A stretch of DNA of 64,000 bases from Streptomyces sp. YS415 (lineage in GTDB: Bacteria > Actinomycetota > Actinomycetes > Streptomycetales > Streptomycetaceae). The stretch spans positions 1-64,000 of the forward strand of contig NZ_JAMJFL010000020.1 in NCBI RefSeq assembly GCF_023544665.1, written 5' to 3'. Below, in pieces: positions 50,335 through 58,298 of the stretch. The position numbers and the translations under genes are program-made. The notes below the pieces were generated by a model. That model did not search any database and was not told the DNA's origin. It worked only from the letters and a program-made list of their open reading frames with translations. The number at the start of each line of letters is the position of its first letter. The stretch's first letter is position 1.

Positions 50335-51548
50335 GCACCTACCTGGGCCAGGAGACGTTTGCGGCCGGATCCGACATGACACCGGCCCTGCTCGACGGCG
50401 TGCGACGCAGACTCGCGGAGAAGGGGGGCGAGCCGACCCCCGCGCGCGTGGCGCAGGCACTGCGCGAACAGGGGCGGGTGCTCGGGGACGCCGAAATCCT
50501 CGGCGCCGCGGAGCAGTTGCGCTCCGAACTCGTCGGCAGCGGGCCCCTGGAACCGCTGCTCGCCGACCCGTCGGTGACCGACGTGCTGGTGTCGGCGCCG
50601 GACCGGGTCTGGGTGGACCGCGGCGGCGGCCTCGAGCTGACCGGCGTCCGCTTCCCCGACGCGGCGGCCGTACGACGCCTGGCGCAGCGGCTGGCCGCGG
50701 TGGCCGGGCGGCGCCTGGACGGCGCGCGCCCCTGGGCCGACGCCCGGCTGCCCGACGGGACCCGGCTGCACGCCGTGCTGCCCCCGGTGGCCGTCGGCTG
50801 CACCTGCCTGTCCCTGCGGGTGGTACGGCCGCGCGCGTTCACGCTGGACGAACTGGTGGCGGCGGGCACGGTACCGCCGGGCGGGGACCGGGTGCTGCGG
50901 GCACTGATCGAGGCGCGGCTGTCCTTCCTCATCAGCGGCGGCACCGGCAGCGGCAAGACGACGCTGCTGAGCGCGCTGCTCGGGCTGGTCGGGGCGGGCG
51001 AACGGATCGTGCTCGCCGAGGACTCGGCGGAGCTGCGGCCCGACCATCCGCACGTCGTACGGCTGGAGAGCAGACCCGCCAACCAGGAGGGCGCCGGGCT
51101 GGTGACGCTCCAGGACCTGGTCCGCCAGGCGCTGCGGATGCGGCCGGACCGGCTGGTCGTGGGCGAGGTGCGCGGACCGGAGGTGGTCCACCTGCTGGCC
51201 GCGCTCAACACCGGCCACGAGGGCGGCTGCGGCACCGTGCACGCCAACGCGGCGGCCGATGTCCCGGCCCGGCTGGAGGCCCTCGGCACGGCGGCGGGGC
51301 TCGACCGGGCGGCGCTGCACAGCCAGGTGGCGGCCGCGCTGTCGGTGGTGCTGCATCTCGTGCGGGGGCGTGACGGCCGGCGGCGGATCGCCGAGGTGCA
51401 GGTGCTGGAGCGGGATCCGTCGGGGCTGGTGCGGACGGTTCCGGCCCTGCGGTGGGGAGCCGGGGCGTTCGCGGTCGAGCGGGGCTGGGGGCGGCTGCGG
51501 GAGTTGCTCGGGGACGAGGACTGCGAGTTGGGGAGCGGGCATGGGTGA
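50331..51548 (+). CDS. tadA: TadA/CpaF pilus secretion ATPase
   Basis: 405 aa. GSGPLEPLLADPSVTDVLV near residue 65 is the CpaF start. Walker A is ISGGTGSGKTTLLSALL, the Asp box IVLAEDSAELRP, Walker B/His box LRMRPDRLVVGEVRGPE, and GHEGGCGTVHANAAAD. These are the motor residues of type II/IV secretion ATPases. It powers assembly of the Flp-type pilus. Overlaps both neighbours. Confidence 0.94.
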   Translation: MSTYLGQETFAAGSDMTPALLDGVRRRLAEKGGEPTPARVAQALREQGRVLGDAEILGAAEQLRSELVGSGPLEPLLADPSVTDVLVSAPDRVWVDRGGGLELTGVRFPDAAAVRRLAQRLAAVAGRRLDGARPWADARLPDGTRLHAVLPPVAVGCTCLSLRVVRPRAFTLDELVAAGTVPPGGDRVLRALIEARLSFLISGGTGSGKTTLLSALLGLVGAGERIVLAEDSAELRPDHPHVVRLESRPANQEGAGLVTLQDLVRQALRMRPDRLVVGEVRGPEVVHLLAALNTGHEGGCGTVHANAAADVPARLEALGTAAGLDRAALHSQVAAALSVVLHLVRGRDGRRRIAEVQVLERDPSGLVRTVPALRWGAGAFAVERGWGRLRELLGDEDCELGSGHG

Positions 51549-52416
51549 GACGGGTGTGAGCGGGGCGTCGACGGGAGCGGCCGTGGTGTGCGCCGGGGCC
51601 GCCCTGTGGCTGCTGAGCGGGCGGGATGCCGGGGCTCGGCGGGCACGGCTGCTGCTTGCCGGCGGCGGGGTGGTGGGGGCCGGGCCGCCCGGGTGGCGGC
51701 AGGCGGCCGGTGAACTGCGGCGGCTGCGTGGGCGGTTGCGGGTCGAGTGGTGGGCGGTGGTCGCGGGGATGGTGCTGGCGGTGCTCGGGGCGTCGGTGCT
51801 GCCGCTCGTCGCCGGTGCTGCGGCGGTTCCGTTGCTGCGCCGGGTACGGCTGGCCGGTGCGGCGCGGCGGGCCCGGGACCGCCGGGGGGACGCGGTGATC
51901 GCCCTGTGCGCGGCGCTCGCCGGGGAGGTGCGGGCGGGACGGCAGCCGGGCGAGGCGCTGCTGCGGGCGGCGCTCGACTCCGGCGGGCTCGGGGACGCGC
52001 AGGCGGCGGTGCTGGCGGCCGCGCGGTTCGGCGGCGATGTTCCAGGCGCCCTCGCGGCGGCGGCGCGGAGACCGGGCGCCGAAGGGTTGCTGGGTCTCGC
52101 CGCGTGCTGGCGGGTGGCCGTGGACCAGGGCGCGGGCCTCGCGGCCGGACTCGACCGGCTCGAAGCGGCGTTGCGTGCCGAGCGCGACCAGCGGGCCGAT
52201 CTGCGGGCGCAGTTGGCGGGCGCCAGGTCGACGGCGCTGATGCTCGCGGGGCTGCCGGTCCTGGGACTGCTCCTCGGCGCGGTCATGGGCGCCGACCCGT
52301 TGCGGGTGCTGCTGCACAGCGGCGCCGGGCTGGGGTGTCTGTTCGCCGGTGGGGTGCTGGAGGGGGTGGGGGTGTGGTGGGCGCTGCGGATCGTGCGAGG
52401 AGCGGAGGCGGTGTGA
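51541..52416 (+). CDS. TadB-like type II/IV secretion membrane protein
   Basis: 291 aa starting MGETGVSGASTGAAVVCAGA. Four membrane segments: residues ~13-27 and ~75-95, then two C-terminal helices (TALMLAGLPVLGLLLGAVMG and GAGLGCLFAGGVLEGVGVWWAL). The central GspF/TadB cytoplasmic domain shows AGEVRAGRQPGEALLRAA and DQGAGLAAGLDRLEAALRAERD. It forms the inner-membrane platform of the pilus with the TadC-like protein. Start overlaps the ATPase by 8 bp. Confidence 0.88.
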   Translation: MGETGVSGASTGAAVVCAGAALWLLSGRDAGARRARLLLAGGGVVGAGPPGWRQAAGELRRLRGRLRVEWWAVVAGMVLAVLGASVLPLVAGAAAVPLLRRVRLAGAARRARDRRGDAVIALCAALAGEVRAGRQPGEALLRAALDSGGLGDAQAAVLAAARFGGDVPGALAAAARRPGAEGLLGLAACWRVAVDQGAGLAAGLDRLEAALRAERDQRADLRAQLAGARSTALMLAGLPVLGLLLGAVMGADPLRVLLHSGAGLGCLFAGGVLEGVGVWWALRIVRGAEAV

Positions 52417-52538
52417 GGGCGGTGTGGGGGGCGTGTCAGGAGTGACGGGGGTTCGGCAGAGGGCGACTGGGGTCCAGGTGAGGTCCGGGCGAGGGCGGCG
52501 GACGGGTCAAGTCGGCTGAAGGGCCGGCGAAGGGAGGC

Positions 52539-53327
52539 GTGGTGAGTGCGGAAGTTGTCCACAGGCTGGGGGTAATGGTGGGGATCGTGCTGGGCCTGGT
52601 GTGGCTGGTGCGGTGGGTGGGGGTGGTGCGGTGTGAGCGGAGGGTCCGGCGGCGGCTCGCCGAACTGGTGGCCGCCGTGGAAGTGGCGCCGGGCGCGCCG
52701 AGGTTCGAGGTGCGGCCCCTGGTACGGCGGTGGCTGCCCGCGGCGGCGGTGGGGTGTGCCGGGTGGGTGCTGGTCGGTGGTGTCGTCGGGGCCGGGGTGG
52801 GCCTGGCCGGTGCGGTCGTCGTGGACCGGTGGCGGGGGCGGCGTGTCGCTTCCGAGAGAGCGGTGTACGACGCCGCCGAGGCGGCACGGCAACTTCCCCT
52901 CGCCGCTGATCTGCTGGCGGCCTGCATCGCCGCCGGTGCCGGGCCGGTGATCGCGGCCCAGGCCGTGGGTGAGGCATTGGGCGGGCCGGTGGGGGAAGGG
53001 CTGGCGCGGGGCGCGGCCGAGGTACGGCTCGGGGGTGAACCGGGCCAGGCGTGGCGGACGTTGGCGGCGCTGCCCGGCGCCGGGGCGCTGGCGCGGTTGC
53101 TGGAGCGGGCCGATGTGTCCGGGATTGCGGCGGCCGGGCCGGTGGCCCGCATCGCCGCGGACGCCCGCGCCACCTGGGCACGCGCCGCGACGGCCCGGGC
53201 GCGGCGGGCGGCGGTCCTCGTCACCGCGCCGGTGGGGCTGTGCTTCCTGCCCGCGTTCATCGCGGTGGGCGTGCTGCCCGTGGTGATCGGGCTGGCCGAC
53301 GGGGTGCTGGGAGGGGGTGGCGGATGA
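52539..53327 (+). CDS. TadC-like type II/IV secretion membrane protein
   Basis: 262 aa from GTG 52539 (or GTG 52542) with AAGGGAGG upstream. Membrane helices at residues ~12-28 and ~68-92 and a C-terminal segment (AVLVTAPVGLCFLPAFIAVG, VLPVVIGLADGVL). The GspF-type middle reads LPLAADLLAACIAAGAGPVIAAQAVGEAL and ARAATARARRAAVLVTAP. It is shorter than TadB. The gap of 122 bp before it holds no gene I can support. Confidence 0.85.
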   Translation: MVSAEVVHRLGVMVGIVLGLVWLVRWVGVVRCERRVRRRLAELVAAVEVAPGAPRFEVRPLVRRWLPAAAVGCAGWVLVGGVVGAGVGLAGAVVVDRWRGRRVASERAVYDAAEAARQLPLAADLLAACIAAGAGPVIAAQAVGEALGGPVGEGLARGAAEVRLGGEPGQAWRTLAALPGAGALARLLERADVSGIAAAGPVARIAADARATWARAATARARRAAVLVTAPVGLCFLPAFIAVGVLPVVIGLADGVLGGGGG

Positions 53328-53385
53328 CCGGCCTTCGGCACTGACCAGTCGTAGTCGACGGAACCGAATCCTCACGGGGGTTGTG

Positions 53386-53613
53386 ATGAACAAGGCAATG
53401 AGCACGGCAATGCACAAGGCAGTGACGGCAGTACGGGCGCGCATGCGGGCCTTCACCGGTCGGCGGGACTCGGGGATGGTGACCTCCGAGTACGCGATGG
53501 GAATCATCGCGGCGGTGGCGTTCGCCGTGGTGCTCTACAAGGTGGTCACCAGCGGGCAGGTCAGCGCGGAGCTCCAGGCCATCGTGAAGCAGGCGCTCGA
53601 TGCGCGGATGTGA
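53386..53613 (+). CDS. DUF4244 Flp-type pilin
   Basis: 75 aa from ATG 53386. The basic N-terminal leader (ARMRAFTGRRDSG) is followed by MVTSEYAMGIIAAVAFAVVL, a class IV prepilin cleavage and hydrophobic helix with Glu at +5 after the cleaved Gly (SG|MVTSE). This is the DUF4244 family pilin found in Streptomyces. No prepilin peptidase is present in the window. The end overlaps the TadE-like gene by 14 bp. Confidence 0.92.
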   Translation: MNKAMSTAMHKAVTAVRARMRAFTGRRDSGMVTSEYAMGIIAAVAFAVVLYKVVTSGQVSAELQAIVKQALDARM

Positions 53614-54103
53614 GCGGCGCGGCGCCGACCGGGGGTTCGTGACGGCGGAGTCGGCCGTGGTGCTGCCCGTGCTGGTGATGTTCGCGATGGCGCTGGTGTG
53701 GGGGCTGCTGGTGATCGCCGCCCAGATCCAGTGCGTGGACGCGGCCCGTACGGGCGCCCGCGCTGCGGCGCGCCAGGACCAGGCCGGTGCGGTCGCCGCG
53801 GTCGCGCGGGAGGCGGCTCCGTCCGGCGCGAAGGTCACCGTCACCCGGGCCGGGGACCAGGTCCGGGTGCTGGTGGTCGCCAAGCCGCCGGCGCTGCGGG
53901 GGCTGCCCTTCGAGGTACGGGAGGAGGCCGTGGCGGCGGTGGAGGAGGGCGGGGTGGGGCTCGACACGGGGATGGGGCCAGCTACTGGGGTTGGGCCGGG
54001 CTCGCCGGCAGTGCCGGACACCGAGGTCGCGCCGGACACCGACCCGGTGCCGGAAGCCGCGACCGGGATCGGTACCGATCCCGGGACCGGGGTGAATCCA
54101 TGA
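53600..54103 (+). CDS. TadE-like pseudopilin
   Basis: 167 aa from ATG 53600, overlapping the pilin gene. DRGFVTAESAVVLPVLVMFAM with Glu at +5 of the hydrophobic helix is the TadE motif. ALRGLPFEVREEAVAAVE ends the folded part; the last ~40 residues (GLDTGMGPATGVGPGSP...) are low-complexity Gly/Pro/Thr. It is a minor pilin or assembly factor. Confidence 0.85.
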   Translation: MRGCERRGADRGFVTAESAVVLPVLVMFAMALVWGLLVIAAQIQCVDAARTGARAAARQDQAGAVAAVAREAAPSGAKVTVTRAGDQVRVLVVAKPPALRGLPFEVREEAVAAVEEGGVGLDTGMGPATGVGPGSPAVPDTEVAPDTDPVPEAATGIGTDPGTGVNP

Positions 54104-54621
54104 GCCCTCGCCACTCGGGTGACCGCCATTCGGGTGACCCCCGGCCGGGCCATCACCCCCCGAGCACCCAGCGACTCCCGGGCACCCACTCCCCGGCCGC
54201 CCGCGGCCCCGACTGCCGACTCCCAAGCACTCACCCCCCGACCGCCCCCCGCCCCGGCGACCGCGGCTCCGCCACCGTATGGACCGTCGCCACCCTTGCC
54301 GTCCTCTGCGTGGTGTTCGGGGTCGTGCTCGCGCTCGGCCAAGCCGTGGTCACCCGGCACCGCGCGGCGGGCGGTGCCGATCTCGCCGCCCTCGCGGCGG
54401 CGGACCACTGGGTGGAGGGCGCCGGAGCGGCCTGTGAGCGGGCGGAGAGGGTGGCCCGGGCCCAGGGCACCCGGCTGGTGCGGTGCGCGCTCGTGGGTGA
54501 CGTCTCGGACGTGTCCGCGGCGGCGGGCCGGGGACCGTTCGCCGTCGAGGTCAGAGCGCGGGCGGGGCCCCCGTCTCCGCCGGGGACTCCTTCTCCGGCG
54601 CCGCCCGCAGGAGTTCCGTGA
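54100..54621 (+). CDS. TadE-like / Rv3654c family protein
   Basis: 173 aa. A disordered, His/Pro-rich N-terminus of ~55 residues precedes DRGSATVWTVATLAVLCVVFGVVLALGQAV and RAAGGADLAALAAADHW, the Rv3654c/TadE-like pattern. It is a secreted or membrane pseudopilin of the same cluster. Its last 71 bp overlap the end of the convergent helicase gene, which is unusually long for convergent genes. Confidence 0.82.
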   Translation: MSPRHSGDRHSGDPRPGHHPPSTQRLPGTHSPAARGPDCRLPSTHPPTAPRPGDRGSATVWTVATLAVLCVVFGVVLALGQAVVTRHRAAGGADLAALAAADHWVEGAGAACERAERVARAQGTRLVRCALVGDVSDVSAAAGRGPFAVEVRARAGPPSPPGTPSPAPPAGVP

Positions 54622-57040
54622 GCAGCCGTACCGCGCCCCTCTTGTGCAGCGGGTCGTTGCCGTTGCCGCACTTCGGGGACTGGATGCAGGACGGGCAGCC
54701 GGCCTCGCACTCGCAGGAGGCGATGGCCTCGCGGGTGGCGGTGAGCCAGGCGCGGGCGGTGTGGAAGGCGCGCTCGGCGAAGCCCGCGCCGCCGGGATGG
54801 CCGTCGTAGACGAAGACCGTCGGGAGCAGTGTGTCGGGGTGCAGGGGGACGGAGACACCGCCGATGTCCCAGCGGTCGCAGGTCGCGAAGAGGGGCAGCA
54901 GGCCGATCGACGCGTGCTCGGCGGCGTGCAGGGCGCCGCCGAGGATCTCCGGGGTGATCCGGGCCGCGTCGAGCTGGTCCTCGGTGACCGTCCACCACAC
55001 CGCGCGGGTGCGCAGCGTCCGAGGAGGGAGGTCGAGTTTGGTCTCGCCCAGGACCTCGCCGGTGATCAGGCGCCGGCGGAGGTAGGAGACGACTTGGTTG
55101 GTGACCTCGACGGAGCCGTAGCAGAGGCGGCCGTCGCCCCAGGGGATCTCGGTGTCCGTCTCCAGGACGGTGATGGACGTCGTGTCGCGGGCGACCGTGG
55201 CGTACGAGGGGCTGGCCTCCTGGACCAGGGCGACGGAGTCCTCCAGGTCCAGGGAGCGCACCAGGTAGGTGCGGCCCTGGTGCAGGTGGACCGCGCCCTC
55301 GTGCACCGTGGCGTGGGCGGCGCCCGCGTCGACCGTGCCGAGCAGCCGGCCGGTACCGGACTCGACGACCTGGACCGGCCGACCGCCCCCGCCGCGAATG
55401 TCGGTGAGGTCGGCGGCCCGTTCCCGGCGGGTCCAGTGCCAGGCGCTGGTCCGGCGGCGGAGCAGCTTCGCGGCCTCCAGCTGGGGCAGCAGCTCCTCGC
55501 AGGCGGGGCCGAACAGCGCCATGTCCTCCTCGGTCAGCGGCAGTTCCGCCGCTGCGGCGCACAGGTGCGGGGCGAGGACGTACGGGTTGTCGGGGTCGAG
55601 GACGGTGGACTCCACGGGCCGGTCGAAGAGGGCCTCGGGGTGGTGGACCAGGAAGGTGTCCAGGGGGTCGTCGCGGGCGATCAGGACGGCGAGCGCGCCC
55701 TGCCCGGCGCGGCCGGCCCGGCCCGCCTGCTGCCACAGGGAGGCGCGCGTGCCGGGGTATCCGGCGATCAGCACGGCGTCCAGGCCGGAGACGTCGATGC
55801 CGAGTTCCAGGGCCGTGGTCGCGGCGAGGCCGAGGAGTTCGCCGGAGTGCAGTGCCTGTTCCAGGGCGCGGCGCTCCTCGGGGAGATAGCCGCCGCGGTA
55901 GGCCGCCACGCGCCGGGCGAGCGAGCGGTCGACCTCGGCGAGGCGTTCCTGGGCGATCACCGAGATCAGCTCGGCGCCACGCCGGGAGCGGACGAAGGCG
56001 ACCGAGCGCACGCCCTGGACGGCGAGGTCGGTCAGCAGGTCGGCGGTCTCGGCGGTGGCGGTACGGCGGACCGGGGCGCCCTTCTCGCCCTGCATCTCGG
56101 TGAGCGGGGGTTCCCAGAGGGCGAACACCAGTTCACCGCGGGGTGAGGCGTCGTCGGCCACCTCCACGACCGGCAGGCCGGTCAGGCGGCGGGCGGAGAC
56201 CGAGGGCTCGGCTGAGGTCGCGGAGGCCAGCAGGAAGACGGGAGAGGCGCCGTAGCGGGCGCACAGACGGCGTAGCCGGCGCAGCACCTGCGCGACGTGG
56301 GAGCCGAAGACGCCCCGGTAGGTGTGGCACTCGTCGATGACGACGTACTTCAGCGACTTCAGGAAGGAGGACCAGCGGGGGTGGGACGGGAGGATGCCCC
56401 GGTGCAGCATGTCGGGGTTGGTCAGCACGTAGTTGGCGTACTGGCGGACCCACTCGCGTTCCTCGAACGGCGTGTCCCCGTCGTACACCGCAGGCCGGAC
56501 GGAATTGCCGAGCGGTTGTGAAAGTTTCTTCACCGATCGGCACTGATCCGCCGCGAGCGCCTTGGTGGGTGCCAGGTAGAGCGCGGTGGCGCCGCGGCCG
56601 TTCGGGGCCTCGGAGCCGTCCAGGAGGGCGGAGAGCACGGGCACCAGATAGGCCAGCGACTTGCCGGAGGCGGTGCCGGTGGCGACGACCACCGACTCGC
56701 CGTCCAGGGCGTGCTCGGCGGCGCGTGCCTGATGGGCCCAGGGGTGTTCGACCCCGCACGCCTGCACGGCCGCGATGACCTCGGATCGGATCCGGTCAGG
56801 CCAGACGGCATGCCGACCCGCCCGCGGGGGCACATGCTCCGTATGAGTGATGCGCGAAGCCCGGCTCGGGCCCGAGGCGAGCCGGCCCAGGACCGTGCCC
56901 GGGTCCACCCGGGAAACGGGGCCCGTCGGGGATCGATCGGATCGGTGATTCTTGGCCATCGGCACCGAGTGTGTCACTGGCGTGACGGACAATGGGACCA
57001 AGGCGTCGTGCACGCCCGCCGGTAAGTGATTGAATGCCAT
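54551..57040 (-). CDS. DEAD/DEAH-box helicase with DUF1998 zinc tail
   Basis: 829 aa. Walker A VVATGTASGKSLAYLVP and motif II VVIDECHTYRG (DECH). Motif Ia/Ib APTKALAADQ and motif III LLASATSAEP are present. Motif VI reads QQAGRAGRAGQGA. The C-terminal part is the DUF1998/MrfA-like domain with CECEAGCPSCIQSPKC, a four-Cys zinc site. MrfA-type helicases work in DNA repair of mitomycin-type lesions. Divergent from bldG; 3' end overlaps the TadE-like gene. Confidence 0.93.
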   Translation of the reverse strand: MAFNHLPAGVHDALVPLSVTPVTHSVPMAKNHRSDRSPTGPVSRVDPGTVLGRLASGPSRASRITHTEHVPPRAGRHAVWPDRIRSEVIAAVQACGVEHPWAHQARAAEHALDGESVVVATGTASGKSLAYLVPVLSALLDGSEAPNGRGATALYLAPTKALAADQCRSVKKLSQPLGNSVRPAVYDGDTPFEEREWVRQYANYVLTNPDMLHRGILPSHPRWSSFLKSLKYVVIDECHTYRGVFGSHVAQVLRRLRRLCARYGASPVFLLASATSAEPSVSARRLTGLPVVEVADDASPRGELVFALWEPPLTEMQGEKGAPVRRTATAETADLLTDLAVQGVRSVAFVRSRRGAELISVIAQERLAEVDRSLARRVAAYRGGYLPEERRALEQALHSGELLGLAATTALELGIDVSGLDAVLIAGYPGTRASLWQQAGRAGRAGQGALAVLIARDDPLDTFLVHHPEALFDRPVESTVLDPDNPYVLAPHLCAAAAELPLTEEDMALFGPACEELLPQLEAAKLLRRRTSAWHWTRRERAADLTDIRGGGGRPVQVVESGTGRLLGTVDAGAAHATVHEGAVHLHQGRTYLVRSLDLEDSVALVQEASPSYATVARDTTSITVLETDTEIPWGDGRLCYGSVEVTNQVVSYLRRRLITGEVLGETKLDLPPRTLRTRAVWWTVTEDQLDAARITPEILGGALHAAEHASIGLLPLFATCDRWDIGGVSVPLHPDTLLPTVFVYDGHPGGAGFAERAFHTARAWLTATREAIASCECEAGCPSCIQSPKCGNGNDPLHKRGAVRLLTELLRAAPEKESPAETGAPPAL

Positions 57041-57123
57041 CGCGGCTGGCGAACCGTCCTGGGGGCTTCAAGCCGAGGTGTCCCGCGGGACGACCGCTCG
57101 ATTAGCAAGGTGCTGGAGGATCC

Positions 57124-57465
57124 GTGGACCTGTCCCTGTCGACCCGTACCGTCGGCGATCGTACGGTCGTCGAGGTCGGTGGCGAAATCGACGTATATAC
57201 CGCGCCCAAGTTGCGCGAACAGCTGGTCGAGCTGGTGAACGACGGGAGTTTCCACCTCGTCGTCGACATGGAGGGCGTGGACTTCCTCGACTCCACCGGG
57301 CTCGGCGTGCTGGTCGGCGGCCTGAAGCGCGTGCGTGCCCATGAGGGCTCGCTGCGCCTGGTCTGCAACCAGGAGCGCATTCTGAAGATCTTCCGCATCA
57401 CCGGCCTCACCAAGGTGTTCCCGATCCACACCTCGGTCGAGGAAGCGGTTGCGGCGACCGACTGA
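57124..57465 (+). CDS. bldG: Anti-anti-sigma factor BldG
   Basis: 113 aa from GTG 57124 with GGAGG 5-6 bases upstream. STAS fold: [26 protein letters not shown] at the start and the phosphorylation site [14 protein letters not shown] with Ser57, the residue known to be phosphorylated in BldG. It sequesters anti-sigma factors to free stress and developmental sigma factors, and is needed for aerial mycelium and antibiotics. The next gene encodes its kinase/anti-sigma partner. Confidence 0.96.
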
Positions 57466-57577
57466 TCACCGCCTCTGGGCCGTCTTCGGCCCCGGGACGG
57501 AAGTAGTTCAAGAAGGAGGACCGGGCTTCGGCGGCCCGGCCCTCCGGACAGCACGCCCGTAGTTCCGAGGGGGATGC

Positions 57578-58009
57578 ATGGCCACCGTTGAACTCCGCTT
57601 CAGCGCGCTGCCCGAGCACGTCAGGACCGCCCGACTGGTGGCGGCGGCGGTGGCGCGCAGGGCCGGAGTGGACGAGGCGGTCCTCGACGAGGTGCGCCTC
57701 GCGGTCGGTGAGGCCTGCAGCCGTGCCGTCGGACTGCATCAGCTGGGCGGCGTCACGGCACCGGTGAAGGTGGTGCTGATCGAGGAGGAGAAGCAGTTCT
57801 CCATCGAGGTCGGCGACGAGGCGCCGCGCTCCGCCCCGGGCGACCGGGCACCGGGCACCGCGGCCGAGGACGCGGAGGCCGAGGAGGACGAGATGGGTCT
57901 CGCGGTCATCAGCGGGCTCGTCGACGACGTCGAGGTCACCGCCGGCGAGCACGGCGGACTGATCCGTATGACCTGGCCGAGCATTCCGGCCGTCGCCGAA
58001 CTTCCCTGA
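57578..58009 (+). CDS. Anti-sigma factor, RsbW/SpoIIAB-like ATP-binding protein
   Basis: 143 aa. The GHKL fold: VRTARLVAAAVARRAGVDEAVLDEVRLAVGEACSRAV carries the N-box Glu (the usual Asn is replaced by Ser after Cys). EMGLAVISGLVDDVEVTAGEHGGLIRM forms the C-terminal strands with a shortened ATP lid. An acidic insert (AAEDAEAEEDE) lies between. It is the classical partner of BldG in Streptomyces (SCO3548-like). Gap to bldG 112 bp. Confidence 0.88.
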   Translation: MATVELRFSALPEHVRTARLVAAAVARRAGVDEAVLDEVRLAVGEACSRAVGLHQLGGVTAPVKVVLIEEEKQFSIEVGDEAPRSAPGDRAPGTAAEDAEAEEDEMGLAVISGLVDDVEVTAGEHGGLIRMTWPSIPAVAELP

Positions 58010-58029
58010 CGTTCCGCGCCGAGATCACC

Positions 58030-58060
58030 CGAAGGGCCCTACCTCTGGTAGGGCCCTTCG
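58030..58060 (+). terminator. Terminator after the anti-sigma gene
   Basis: Perfect 14-bp stem (58030-58043 with 58047-58060) closed by a 3-base loop, 20 bp after the stop codon. The region after it (58061-58298) is the AT-richer promoter region of hppA. Confidence 0.88.
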
Positions 58061-58298
58061 GCATTCGTGAATTACTTCACGATCAATCCCCCGATAATTC
58101 GATCAAGTTGCTGCCAGGCAGAATCTCGGCGTCAATGCTTTTGAGGCATTACCCCTTTCGGGTTCCCTGGTCGAGGGGCGATCATTTGCTGCAGAGCATG
58201 CGAAGTGTAATTCCGTTTGCCGCGCACTGTTTTGATCAGGTTCCGGTACCTACAATCCGTCCACATCTTGAGCTCAGCCCAAGCGTCAAGGAGGACGA

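Noticed and set aside
50139..53507. A 1122-codon open frame on the minus strand across the Tad genes
   Set aside because: It is antisense to well-supported tadA/B/C genes. Its product is low-complexity Pro/Arg/Ala sequence typical of a high-GC shadow frame.
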